The position numbers and the translations under genes were made by a program. This document shows, one piece after another, positions 11,641 to 23,600 of a stretch of 64,000 nucleotides of DNA. Location: the NCBI RefSeq assembly GCF_042453785.1, contig NC_091665.1, positions 6,388,501-6,452,500 of the forward strand, read 5' to 3'. The notes beneath the pieces are model-generated. The model saw nothing but the letters and a program-made list of their open reading frames with translations. It was not told where the DNA came from and made no database searches. This stretch comes from Malus domestica. Its lineage: Eukaryota; Streptophyta; Magnoliopsida; Rosales; Rosaceae. Positions within the stretch are counted from its first letter, which is position 1. The number at the start of each line of letters is the position of its first letter.

Positions 11641-12533
11641 TCTTCGAAGAGTCGTATACCTAGACTGCAACTTTGGAAATGTAAAAAACTTGATGCAACT
11701 TTGGTAATGTTTCAATAAATATTAACCGATTCTCAGAATCCTGGTTACGTCCTTTGGATGCAGGGATCGGCAAATCGATGATTGCGATGCGATGGTGGAG
11801 CCCATCTATTTATTATTGTCATCCATTCTTCATTTATTTATTTATTTTTAGTTGCATTATTTATTATTATTGTCATTTATATTTCTTTTATTTATTTACT
11901 TTGTTATTTGTTCTGGGTTGCATTATTCATTTGATTCTTCTTTTTTGTTCTGTGTGGTTGTATTGGTATGCAAAGTTAGTCGGAACTTGTGGATTCTTGT
12001 CAACATCTGTTCAAGGTTTATGTTAACATATGTCAACAATTATGATCTGTAGAGGCTTGTTGAGAATGTTTATAGAAAAATTGTGAAGTAATGTTAAAGA
12101 TTGTTAAGGCTTGTCAATTAAGACATTTTATCGCGCAATTAGTTTGCTCTAAGTGTTTCACGGGTAAATACAATACACATAAATATTTTATTGTATAACA
12201 ATTTTGCAAACACTATCAGTACAACAACCCATGATGAACCAAAAGGTCAACCTTAGCCAATGTTTAAAATATCAACATAGGTGAAAATATCTACTTACAA
12301 ATTTATGAAAATATCGATGAATATATCATCTTTGAAGAAAATTATGGAAATTTGCAATAGAATGAGTATGTCAACTCATTTAGATTTAGTTGAAATTAGA
12401 GAAAAATTTCTTTCAAAAAATTTAAAGTTCAAAATTTGCAATGCATTCCGACAAAATTTATGTATTGCATCGATAAATATCGTCGATATGCATTGATTTT
12501 CTTGTATCTCGCCCATACAGGTTAGACAAGCAT
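11641..12533. other. Intergenic, AT-rich low complexity
   Basis: This contains a (TTTA)-like microsatellite stretch near 11815-11900 and otherwise AT-rich DNA with no assignable gene. It is the 3' flank of the PPR gene. Confidence 0.4.
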
Positions 12534-14480
12534 TTAATTGTCAATAATATGGTGTAACAAGCTATTTACATCGATTACACTTCTTCCTTTCAACCATACA
12601 GTCTCTTCACTTAAACAAAGAAGCAATGAATTCCATGTAAAGTAATCTGGAACGATGCCCCTTTGTACCATCTGCAAAACCAATCTCAAAGCTTTCTGAA
12701 AATCCCCCATCCGGCAAAGAACAGCTACCAACGGACCATAACTTCCACCATCTGGTGAGCAACCTCTCTCAACCATGTCCTCCACAAGTTTCAGTGCACT
12801 ACCAACTTTCCCTTTGTCACAAAACGCATTGATCAGAGGATTAAATGTCGATGCAAGAGGAATGTAACCATGACCAATCATCTCGTTCATTAGGTCAAAC
12901 GCTTCGCGAACAGAGCCTTCTTGGCAAAATCTATTGATTAGACAGTCGAAGATTATAGCACTTGGAACTCCATTTTCTGTAATCATCTGATCATAAACCT
13001 TCTTTGCATTCAATGTGGCGCCCTCTTCACAGAAACCTAATATTTTCAAGCTTCTATCAACAGCTCTGGGAAATAATTTCCCCAAACTGGTTAAAAACTC
13101 AAGTGCTTCGCCTAAACGATTTTCCTTATACAACCCGTATAATACACTATTATAAGGAGAGATTTGGCCCCCAGAACCGTGTTTTCTCTCATTCATTAGT
13201 TCCAAAATTTCAAACCCTTTTTCCGTCCTTCCTGCTGAACACAAACCTCTAATTAATGTATCGTACGTAACAAAATTCCAGTAGATACCATCTGTTTCCA
13301 TATCCTTAAACAGATCTAGAGCCATATCCAACATCCCAGATTCGCAAAAACAAGAGATCAAGACATTGTAAGTATCAACATTTGGAAGGCATCCCTTTTT
13401 CTCCATTTCCTCCACAATGCGAAGACTGAGTTTCGCTTTCCCTAATCTACAAAAACCCTTGACCAAGGTGTTATAAGCTACCACATCCACCAGTCCTCCC
13501 TTGCTCTCCACTCTCTCTATAAGCTTGAGAGCCTCCATTACACGGCCATTGTTGCAAAGAATTTCCAACACCTTAGTTACAGTGACAACATCAGGCACAA
13601 ACCCCAAACCAAAGCACTTCTCTAGCAGAACAAGAGCTTGCACTAAATTCTCTTCTCCACAATACCCAGATATCAAAATATTAAAAGTCACGTCATTCGG
13701 TGCTTCCATCTCATTCATCAAGCTTCTCGCTCTACCAACTTTCTTGTTCTTGCCAAGCGCATGAAGCAACGTGTTATATACCACAGTATTTGGGGTGATT
13801 CCCCGAGTCTTCATTGCTTGCAAAAGCTTAAAACCATCACCAATTCGGTTCGTCAGGCAAAGTCCTTTCATCAAGATACCAAAAGTATAACCATCGCCAT
13901 CAATGCCACTTTCCATCATCTTCTTCCTGTAAAACTCCCTGGCTATATCTATATCTTCCTTCACAAGAACATCAAGTATTGTATTGAATACTTTCAAAGA
14001 AGGTTTCTGGTCATACTTGTAAACCAAGTCAAGCACTTTGATCACTTGTTTTACCATGTGGGCACGGCCAAGACCTCGAATGATGGTGACAAAAATGTCT
14101 TCATCCGGGGGCTGTCCAATTGATGTGGGCATTTGATCAAGCAGTTGGTGAACGGTGTCAAAGCGGTGGAAGGTGCACAGCTTGTGGATGAGAGCTCGGT
14201 AAGTGGAGGGAGAGTGTGTGAACTTGGGGAGTTTGGAGGCCCATTTGAAGGTTTCGAGGGCTTGGGCTGCTGATTTTTGCTCTAATAAAAGCTGGGCAAT
14301 GTGCTTATGGGATGGAGTTGCAACTGATGACGATGTCGGAGACAACGATGACATGGCTCTAATAAAATGGCTATGATCCACATCTGGAAGCTGTGAAGGA
14401 TTGAAGATTAGAATGGCCAATTCACCTCTATACTGGGAGAGAGACTTACATGGTAAGGATCTGAAAACAAGCCTGCACAT
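12534..14480 (-). CDS. P-class pentatricopeptide repeat protein (At2g17525-like)
   Basis: This is an intron-free minus-strand ORF of 648 residues. After an N-terminal stretch without repeats come consecutive 35-residue PPR motifs from about residue 90 to 620, each with the [10 protein letters not shown] / [10 protein letters not shown] / [10 protein letters not shown] type helix A. No E or DYW domain is present, so it is P-class, not an RNA editing factor of the PLS type. The motif wording and length match the Arabidopsis At2g17525 family as I remember it, which is predicted to be mitochondrial. P-class PPR proteins bind specific organelle RNAs and affect stability, splicing or translation; the RNA target here is unknown. 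The N-terminal residues before MSSLSP are basic and hydroxylated, compatible with an organelle presequence. Lack of introns is normal for the family. Confidence 0.88.
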   Translation of the reverse strand: MCRLVFRSLPCKSLSQYRGELAILIFNPSQLPDVDHSHFIRAMSSLSPTSSSVATPSHKHIAQLLLEQKSAAQALETFKWASKLPKFTHSPSTYRALIHKLCTFHRFDTVHQLLDQMPTSIGQPPDEDIFVTIIRGLGRAHMVKQVIKVLDLVYKYDQKPSLKVFNTILDVLVKEDIDIAREFYRKKMMESGIDGDGYTFGILMKGLCLTNRIGDGFKLLQAMKTRGITPNTVVYNTLLHALGKNKKVGRARSLMNEMEAPNDVTFNILISGYCGEENLVQALVLLEKCFGLGFVPDVVTVTKVLEILCNNGRVMEALKLIERVESKGGLVDVVAYNTLVKGFCRLGKAKLSLRIVEEMEKKGCLPNVDTYNVLISCFCESGMLDMALDLFKDMETDGIYWNFVTYDTLIRGLCSAGRTEKGFEILELMNERKHGSGGQISPYNSVLYGLYKENRLGEALEFLTSLGKLFPRAVDRSLKILGFCEEGATLNAKKVYDQMITENGVPSAIIFDCLINRFCQEGSVREAFDLMNEMIGHGYIPLASTFNPLINAFCDKGKVGSALKLVEDMVERGCSPDGGSYGPLVAVLCRMGDFQKALRLVLQMVQRGIVPDYFTWNSLLLCLSEETVWLKGRSVIDVNSLLHHIIDN

Positions 14481-14519
14481 GGGACTCTAATGAAGCAGGT
14501 TTTCTTAAGTTTCTTGACA

Positions 14520-16335
14520 GAGTAGAGCCCCGTCGTCTACCTTCTACTTTTGCTTACCCTTGATCTATTTCTGCCAATCAAACACTAAAATAATACAACG
14601 TAAGATAATACATAAAATTACCAAAACTCCATTGTGGGAAATTACAAAGAACTCTAGGTTGAACTGTGACTATAAGCAATGCATTAGAATGCAAACATAA
14701 ATTTGGAAGCCAAGAACGATGCTAATAATATTTGAAGGTCATTTCTTATTCCAGATATTTGGAAGTCATTTGAAATGGCAAATCTAGACACACTTCATTC
14801 TGTAACTCAAAAACTAAAACAAATAATAATAAAAAATAAGCTTTCGCCCCAATGAATCATTTGTTCACCACCAATTACCATTGATAACAACAGCCACAGA
14901 AACTCTTAAGTCTAGAGCACATATTGTCACCCTGCGAACCCTGAGTCATGATAGAGGGTAGCGTTTATTCTATTCTACTGCTGCATCTAACTTTTGGGTT
15001 AGAATGCTTACTTGTGACGGGATCAAGCCGACCGTAATTCACATTCTAACAAAATCTAGCAAGGTACCCTAAGTCCGCATTATAAGTCGTAAGATACTAT
15101 CTGTCTTTGACTAACTAACAAGGTCCCTAACCAATGACCACAAATTTACGTAACTGTCAACTTACAATAGGATTTTTAACCAAGCCATTTTGCTACCGCA
15201 TGTAAGGTCATACTGCGGTTAAATTGAATTTTGCATAATCCATGGAATTCAGAGAAACAACTATTATTGTAACCGAAAAGAAAATACTATTATGTCCGAA
15301 AAAAAGCCAGAAATTCATATCTCAAAATATGATACAGGAAATATAAACATGAGCACAGTCCACACAGTACGGTGGGGTCTCCAACATCCTCCTAAAAGCA
15401 CCAATTCCGTAACACTTCCCAGGTAAATCTGTAATCTATACTAAAATCTTAATTATCCAAACAATTAACTGATACACTATAAGGATTAGGATTTTAGCAA
15501 TCATATTAGACCAAAAGTCTTTCTTCAATTGCTTCCGGGAAGTAGTAAACTAAAGTAGCATTAAAGATAATTCATTTAATTAAAGGCAATTGATTCATGA
15601 ATAACATAAGCCAAGTAGTTATAAAACAAAACAAAACAAAACAAACAAAATTGTTTTTGTTTGAGGATTTTCAAAATTTCAAAATTTCAGCTCCTAATTA
15701 ACTAGTTTTTGTTTTTCTTCTTTCCTTTGAGGATTTTCCTCAAACACTTGGTATGCATAACACCAAAGACACTTTCCACACTCCGATTCCCTATCCCGGA
15801 CTTGGGAAGGACAGTTTCGAAACAAGTTCAATGCAGCCCAACACATTATATTATACCAGAATGCAGTCAGTCAGCATTTAAATGAAAACAAATGAAGTAT
15901 CTGCTGCCTGCTTACAAAAAATAGTAGACATGGAAGCAACTAAATCGTTATATTTTACAACCACTTGTGAATGAAAGATGAAACTTGAATATTTTATCCA
16001 AAAGGACGAAAGGAGATTTGCAGGAGAGAAAAATTACCCTAGAATTCTGGTGAAGAGTACCCTCGTCGGAAAAACTCCTTAGACTGTTAAAATGGCGGAG
16101 AAAATGTTTGGATGGAAAGTCTCCGCCCGTTAAAATGGCGGAGAGTGGTTGCTAGTCCCAAATGAGCGGTTGCCCTTCTGCTCTTGTATATATCGTCTGA
16201 TACTGGTACTTGAGCCTGGAGGAGAAGACAAGTGCGGGAACCGTTGTACAGTTTTATCTCTGTTTTTATCGAAATTACAAAATTACCCATAGTAATTATA
16301 ATTCTATTTTTCTTGTCACTTCAATATTTATTTTT
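14520..16335. other. Intergenic, upstream of the PPR gene
   Basis: Non-coding, AT-rich. A (CAAAA)n tract occurs near 15627-15655, and the motif gttaaaatggcggaga occurs twice (near 16086 and 16129) in a GC-richer patch that may be near a transcription start. Neither I nor the reading frames support a gene here. Confidence 0.35.
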
Positions 16336-16340
16336 TTTGG

Positions 16341-16711
16341 TGTTGTAAAATTGACGGTGTGTGAAGTGGAATAAATAAATAAGATACAAAATTTACGAGG
16401 TTCTTCTACAGTCAGTGTAACTGGAGTACGTTCTCGGGGCAATAGTGATGCTTTCATTTATAATTTGAAATAATAAGATTACAAAGATAACTCTTTCTAT
16501 TTTCTCCTCTATTTTTCGTCTCTCTGCCATGAGCCTTGTGGCTTCTCTCTTCCGTTCTTTTCTTCTTTTCATTCTCTTCGTATCTCCTTTGATTTATAGA
16601 CAAAGCAGGAGCACCAAAAACAAGCAGTGGCAACTCCTAGTGGAAGGACATGTAGAGTGGGATGTAGTGGGTTGGCCATCCACACATTGAATGACTCATA
16701 ATATTATAACT
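16341..16711 (-). repeat. 3' LTR of Copia A
   Basis: This is a copy of the 43044-43442 LTR. Shared landmarks are the acaaaatttacgaggttc block and a segment around the terminal ccatccacacattgaatg. The + strand begins TG at 16341. The outer CA at the other edge has changed to CT. Confidence 0.8.
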
Positions 16712-16914
16712 CCCCCTTGGATGACCATAAGTCTTCAATTGACTCGTTAAAACCTTGATCTGTTTTTGGATGCTCCCCCTGATGAGTAGTAACACATCTG
16801 TTGTACTTGTTGACTTTCCACATACAATTTTTTGAACTGGGTTGGAGGGCTTTCTGCTAGACTTGCATCAAATGTCTGAATTTACTCCTTTTATCTAGAG
16901 CAGAATTTAATTCA

Positions 16915-18640
16915 AGGGTGGTGGACACTTGATCTTGAATTGGACTTGTGATTTCTTCAAGGACTTTCGAGGATTAATCTTGAATGAAATTGGATCATGA
17001 GGAGCTTCTCGTGGCAAGTGATCTTCGGCTTTGTCGGGGATTAATCAACACGTGTTTGTTGTGCTTGTCTCCACATGCTTCAATATATCATTTTCACTTG
17101 CCTTACCTGTTCCCCTAGCATAAGTGATATTTTCCCTGGTTTTCCCTCATGCATGTGTGGCATCTTCTCTTGTAGTATTTGTCCCCTAATGCAGGAGTGG
17201 AATGCAACCCTTGCATTTGGATGATTCATCACTTCTTGGTGACTAGAGACCTAGCTCCATCAACAGTTGAAGATGGCTACTCGAAAGCAGTACTAGGTAA
17301 CCAATCAGGAAAGTTTCCAGGCAATCGGTTCCTTAACGGAAGGTTGATTGCAAGTTCTGACTGATCTTTCTTTATCCTTGTCTTGCAGGTAAGAACAAGG
17401 ACAAAGGAAAGGATAAAGAGATTGCATGATATGAGATACTCTTGCTCTGATATGACTTGTTTTGAAGAGGTATTCTCGGAGAGAAAGAAAACTGAGTATG
17501 TTGAGAGGTTTGGTTGCAGATGCATTTTCAGCAATGAGAAAGAGTTAGGAGTTTTGGATGTGTGCCTTGCCATGAAGGATGAAGGTCGACATATATAGGG
17601 ATTTCCCCAATAGCAGGCAATGGTGTGGATGTGGCTTTGTCATCCACGCTTATCGGCAACAGTGTTGTAGTTGGAATAGTGAAATTCACACGTTTTCAAC
17701 TTTATCAAAGATTTTTGACAAAGTTGCACGTGATATCTAAAAGCTAAGATTGCGTTTGAGAAATGTTGACGAACTTTATCCTGAAAATCTGGCTTTTAAC
17801 ATTCAGAGAGCGGTGTCTCTTCGATTTTTGAACAGGTGACCCTGTTGCCTCTTTTTTAATAAATATATCAATTTTGTTCAGATACACTCAGAAAGTTGTT
17901 GCCTACAGAAATTTCCTCTTCTTGCACTTCTAAGATTTTATCTGACCTCTTTTTTTCTTCATCATTTCTGAAAAATGGCTTGCCCATCTAACATTTGCTT
18001 AGATTTGAGTCTTAGGACTAATATAGGCGAGCCGTGTCAGGATAATATATGGCGCATGTCTTTCTTATCTTCAAATGGTCCTCTTATGGTTAAGGACTCT
18101 GTGATGAAGAATGACCTAACCGCTACAGTGGTAGCTAGAAATCTTCTCACTCCCAAGGATAACAGAATCCTTTCAAACCGGTCTGATGAGTTGGCCGTTC
18201 AAGACTCTTTGGATCTCAGTATTCAGTGTGCGGCTCTGTTTCTAATATGGGTCAACGCCTACTTGTTCGAACTCACCAAGTTGAATCATTGATGGCTGAG
18301 GTGACAAGTCTTAAATAAGAGATTAGAGGGGCTCAAGCACAATAATAGAGTGTTACACATGCTTGCAAATAATTACTTGACGAGCATGAAAAGAAAGCTC
18401 AACCAGCTATTGGAATCCGAAGGTCGAACTCAAAATGACAATCAGGGGTTCAAGTCTTTATTCCAAAGAAACCCATTGTCTTAACCGTCTGGAGTTTCAC
18501 CAAGTACTGAGGCTCCAAATAATCAACCTCCGGTGCCTCCCCCTTCTGGGGTACTTCTGAGTACTGAGGCTTCACATAAGCAACATTTGTGAAGGTTCCC
18601 TCCTGTTTGTTCATTTTAACTCATGTGTATGTACATGTCT
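16915..18640 (-). mobile_element. Diverged Gypsy (Tat-type) 3' internal fragment, inverted relative to Gypsy C
   Basis: This stretch matches the reverse complement of Gypsy C around 31100-33660. Matched landmarks are the cttgatcttgaattgg repeat motif near 16931, the gcttgtctccacatgcttca block near 17062, the gtaagaacaaggacaaagg block at 17389, and an ORF at 17975 homologous to the antisense ORF of Gypsy C. It has no LTR or pol, so it is a fragment stranded within Copia A. Boundaries are approximate. Confidence 0.7.
17975..18592 (+). pseudogene. Second copy of the Gypsy accessory (antisense) coiled-coil ORF, broken
   Basis: From ATG 17975 the protein follows the 31742-31128 ORF of Gypsy C: MACPSN against MSCPSD, then VVARNLLTPKDNRILSNRSD against VVARNLLTPRDTRMLSRRSD, and ELAVQDSL in both. 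A one-base loss near 18230 shifts the frame. After it similarity resumes (VESLMAEVTSL, HMLANNYLTSMKRKL), with stops near 18316 and 18481. It is plus-strand here because the host fragment is inverted. The protein has a short conserved N-terminal part and a heptad-like coiled-coil part. Function unknown. It is clearly not expressible as a full protein. Confidence 0.7.
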
Positions 18641-19656
18641 GTAATTTCTTGGAGATATTAATAGATAAGTTTTATTTCATTCAGTATATTGTGCTAAATA
18701 CAATAAAGCATATACTTCACTAAGATGTGGTACTTCTGGACCAAGCATCCATTAATCTTTTCCTCACGAGGATGAATGATTTTTCTTAGTGTCTAAATAT
18801 TAATTAACCACTTGAGTGTTCAACTCATGATCTTCAATACATATGGTTCTTTTAATACCATAAACATCATGGATAAGATTTGTGTTGGCATATTGTTCGA
18901 TCTGCAGCTCGAGACAATATTTCTCTTAACACTTTATAAACTTTTTAGATTCTTTAGGAGTCTCAACCTAATATTATCGACTCTTGCAAGAGATTTTAGT
19001 ATGTTACAACAATATCATAATGATAGTACTCACTAAAGTAATTTATACCATCAATTGGTATTAAGTACATATTTTATGCTTTGCCTTTCTAGGGCTTTCT
19101 TCAAGCAATCTGAATCTTTCAGGGATTTTCTACACTTCATGACACATTTTCCTTTGGAATTTATACGGAGCAATTTGCTTCCATGTATACTTGAGGAATT
19201 TACTTATGGAGATATGATGTGGGCGACTTATAACCCTTCGTATATAATTCTCTATTCATATGAACTTGTTTACAAGAGTATAATTTCAGGTTTCAACTAG
19301 TAACATTGTGTCATATTATGTGAGTGTATTGTATTACAAATGCCCATATGTTCAACATCTTTTGGCTATTTGTATTATATACATATATATAAATCCATTT
19401 TTCCACGTTCTTACAAGATTGTAATGGAATTGCCTTTCTCCATTTTTGGGAAATAATATTTCCTTTCGTCGACAAACAAAAGAACGTAACTCAATATCAA
19501 TACAGCTCATTGATGAATTTAGTAGCTACTTGTAAAAACCAAAATTACCATTGGTTATCATCAATCAGTGATCCCATATTCTCATGCGCATGCGCATGCA
19601 TAAAAACTTTTAATTTCTTTGGGTATCCATTGCCTCTTCAAGGGTATTATACTATC
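18641..19656 (-). mobile_element. Decayed interior of Copia A
   Basis: AT-rich DNA lying between the Gypsy fragment and element B, assigned to Copia A by position only. No readable reverse transcriptase or RNase H motif remains. A palindromic catgcgcatgcgcatg occurs at about 19583. Confidence 0.4.
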
Positions 19657-19913
19657 TGTTTGTACCATACTTGACCAATTCCAAAACTACTGAGCACCGA
19701 TCAACGTTATACCGTTGAGGACCCATAAGAGTTTCCCTCCAACCAGGAGGCCAATCACAGCGCGACACGTGTTGACATCAGAAGCCAAGCATAGCGCGAC
19801 ACATGTCAATATCAAAAGCCAATCACAACACGACACATGTCAATGTCAAAACAAAGCTAGAAACTCTCTTCTATAAAAGGAGATCATTCTCCCACAATAT
19901 TTCCGAATGTCAT
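19657..19913 (+). repeat. Element B 5' LTR, left piece
   Basis: TG start at 19657. This contains three near-copies of a ccaatcacagcgcgacacgt unit (19751-19845) and a TATA-like ctataaaagg at 19871. It breaks at the gtcat target (19909-19913) of Gypsy C and continues at 34809. Confidence 0.65.
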
Positions 19914-20612
19914 TGTAGACATCGAAATTTCGGTAAAATAAATGTTGATCAATAATTAAAATTTCAATGTTTATGTGTCACATAAATTTTACACATAGCA
20001 TGTGACTAAACGAAAAATCAAAATAAATCAGAAAAGTCATCAAACAGGACACGTGTCAACACCTGGCAGAAATGATTTATTTCATCTAATTATTTAAATC
20101 CAAAAAATCAAGTTTTGGAATTCTATAAATAGGAGGCCAAGGCATTCATTTTGGGACACCAATTCATAACCAATTCACCTCACACCAAAACCTTGAAGCT
20201 TTGAAACTCCAAAGCTCCTAAGCAAATCCCGAAGAATCAAGAAAGCCCTCTTCGTTATTCGTCAACTCAACCTTCAAGATCAAGCCCCAACGGCCCTTGA
20301 AGAACTTCCATCAATTCAAGATCAAGCCCCGACGGCCCTTGAAGAAAGTGTCCATCGTTCATCACTCGTTCATCCCTAGATTAAGCCCCGACGGCCCTTT
20401 GGATCCACGACGTCAACAAATTTGCACAACTGTTCATTCCAAGATCAAGCCCCGACGGCCCTTTGGACCAACAACATCAAATCCATCCATTGCAAAGATA
20501 GAATCAGAGGCTAAATTTGTAGAAGAGATTGTAACCCCTAAATCATCAATACAAATATTATTTTGTACACGTGTTCTTGTCTCGTTCATCGCAGGAAATT
20601 TCCGTGTTTACA
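19914..20612 (+). repeat. 5' LTR of Gypsy C
   Basis: 699 bp, TGTAGACATCG to CCGTGTTTACA. TATA-like tctataaatag at about 20122. The R/U5 part has several copies of the aagatcaagccccgacggcc motif. It differs from the 3' LTR near 20256, 20294 and 20303 only. Confidence 0.92.
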
Positions 20613-20613
20613 A

Positions 20614-20634
20614 ATTTGGCACGCCCGGTGGGAC
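20614..20634 (+). promoter_or_regulatory. Primer-binding site of Gypsy C
   Basis: Two to four bases after the LTR comes tggcacgcccggtggg. A TGG start pairs with the CCA end of a tRNA. I cannot name the tRNA with confidence. Confidence 0.6.
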
Positions 20635-20679
20635 CATCTCTACCTCTCATCTTTATCTTTGAATCAGCAAAAAGCACAA

Positions 20680-23600
20680 ATGGCATCAAAGAAAGCTCAA
20701 GTTGTTCTCGCAGCCAATGCAAGGAACAAGAACGTTATCACCGTAGGCGGTGTTACTTCGGGCGTCATAACTCGAAGCAAGGCAAAAGCTCTTTCTGCCG
20801 CATCTTCCACCTCTGCATCAACTCCGCCGAAGGAACAAGAGCACCTGAGGCATGAACCTGTGATCACCCTGGCTTCGCTAAAGGCGCCAAGGAAGGAAAG
20901 CCCAAGGAAGTACTCTGGTTTCATGCTTTCCGATGCCGACACAAGTGGCAACTCAGCCATGCAAGTCATGACTACTGGAGCGACTTCAATCGATGAGCAG
21001 CTGGCTTATATGAATGAAGCAATTGCAAGGCTAACACGGATTGTGGAAGAAAAAGACCAGCAAATCGCCGCACTCGTCAACCAACTAGATGTAAAGCCCG
21101 ACGTGAAAATCGAGCAAGGGGATGGTTCAGTAAAGAAGGAAAACGACGAGGATGAAGAGCCTCCGGTGGAGAAAATCGATCTGAAGCCGGAGCCAGGCCA
21201 AGCAGCGGCACTCATGGGATCTCTTTCTATCCAACAGCTGCAAGAGATGATATCCAACACCATCAAGACGCAGTACGAAGGGAGCTCACATACCTCATCG
21301 TTCTACTCAAAGCCCTACTCCAAGAAGATTGATACCCTAAAGATGCCAAGGGGTTATCAACTACCAAAGTTCATGCAGTTTGATGGAAAAGGAAACCCGA
21401 AGCAACATGTCGCACATTTCGTCGAAACCTACAACAATGCAGGGACGGAAGGAGATTACCTCGCCAAGCAGTTTGTGCGCTCGTTAAAAAGAAACGTCTT
21501 TGAGTGGTACACAGACCTGGAGCCCGAATCCATCAACAGCTGGGAACAGTTGGAAAGGGAATTCCTCAATCGCTTCTACAGCACCCGCCGCACCGTGAGC
21601 ATGCTAGAGCTGACAAGCACGAAGCAATGGAGGGATGAGCCAGTCGTGGACTACATCAACCGATGGCGCAATCTGAGCCTCGACTGCAAGGACAGGCTTT
21701 CGGAGATCTCTTCGATCGAGATGTGCATCCAAGGCATGCAATGGGGGTTACACTATATCCTTCAAGGCATCAAACCACGGACATTTGAAGAGTTAGCCAT
21801 CCGTGCCCACGACATGGAGCTAAGTATTGCCCATCACGGGAAGAAAGAGCCGATCACCGACTTCAAGAAGGATAAGGTGTTCTTCCCAAATGTAGACAAG
21901 ACTGGGAAGAAACCCCCCAAGGAAGCGTTCACCGTCAGCACTGCGCCCGTTAAGACCGCCTCCGCGCCTATCAAGATCTCCTCCAAAACCAAAGCAAAGG
22001 AGATAAAGAAAAGTGAGCCTCCTCGCACCCAAGAAAGGTACAAAAGCACCTTGAGGGAATTGGAGCAGAAGGTATACCCTTTTCCTGACTCAGACATGGA
22101 TGCAATGTTAGACGACTTGCTAGAAAAGAAGGTAATTGAGCTACCCGAATGCAAGCGGCCTGAAGAAATGAATCGCATAAACGATCCTAAATATTGCAAG
22201 TATCATCGAATCGTGAGCCATCCTGTGGGTAAATGCTTCGTCCTCAAAGAGCTCATCATGAAGCTAGCACAACAAGGGCGAATCGAGCTTGACCTCGAAG
22301 ACACGGCCGCGACACATACTACTACAATTGCATTTGGATCTTTCGATCCCGTGCCTCTCCAAGTAGCACTTGACCATTCCTATCAATGTTCAAGTTACAC
22401 GATACCTTCTGCGTAACCATCACCGGGGGCAAGCGAACAAGATGCACATGCCGATGATGAAGAAGGATGGACATTGGTGACCTACAAAAAAACAAGGAAA
22501 CCAAAACCACAAGCCATAAGACAAAAGGTGGAACAAGTGAGAAAGCACCGTCGCCGCAACAGTAGGAAGCCCAAAAGAAACGTAAAAGTTGATAAGCCAA
22601 TATGTGCTGGGGAACCTATGGAGCAAGAGCCACGCATTCCAGTCTCATTGTACGAGTACTTCCCGAATGACTTCTTCCAACGGTGCACTATCGCTGCATG
22701 CCACATGGTCGAAGTAGAAATAGAAGAACCTTTAAAATGCAAAGATATCACCACTGAGGGAGAAAAAATTCTCACGCTCGAAGAAGGTCTGCCAACACAC
22801 TTTAGCATTGAGGAAGCGCTACGATTACCAAAGAAGATGCGAATAGCATTAGCAGCGGTCTTGGAAAGTCCCAATGACCACGAGGTGCAAGAAAGCAAGA
22901 ACGAAGGCTTCAAGCTTCGGTCACATGAATATGCCACATGCTGTGCCATCGAGGACACAATCCATTTCACCGACGAAGACTTGCTGCTAGGATCCAAGCC
23001 TCACAACCGTCCTCTCTTCGTCTCTGGGTACGTAAGGGAGCACAAAGTCAATCGCATGCTTGTGGATGGTGGATCAGCCATAAACATCATGCCAAAGTCA
23101 ACAATGACTACAATCGGCATCAAGGCGGATGAACTGTCCTTAAGTCGTTTATTAATCCAAGGTTTTAATCAAGGAGGACAAAAAGCGATGGGCATGATCC
23201 GAGTGGAGATGACTATTGGTAAACTCAAGTCAAGCACGATATTCCACGTGATTGATGCAAGAACTTCCTACGGCTTGCTTTTAGGAAGGCCTTGGATCCA
23301 TGCAAATGGAGTAGTACCGTCCACCCTTCACCAATGCTTGAAATTCTACCGAGAAGGAGTGAAGGTGATCTATGGCGACACCAAACCATTCACCGAAGCC
23401 GAATCACATTTTGCAGACGCCAAGTTCTACATGGATGAAGACATGGTGCTCGAAGCTCTTCCAAAAGAGATCAAATCCACGGGCAAAGCAACACCTAAAA
23501 AGCAGGAGTGGCAAGCCATGCCCAAGAAGCAAGAAGAAGAAGCCATGTCGTCTTTAAGCAAGAACGATGATGAGCTTGCTAAACCTGCAATAACCAAAGG

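Noticed and set aside
16087..16290. 67-codon minus-strand ORF
   Set aside because: No domain; overlaps a repeated aaaatggcggaga motif and lies just outside Copia A.
18812..19300. Short plus-strand ORFs in the Copia A interior
   Set aside because: Opposite strand to the element, AT-rich, no domain.
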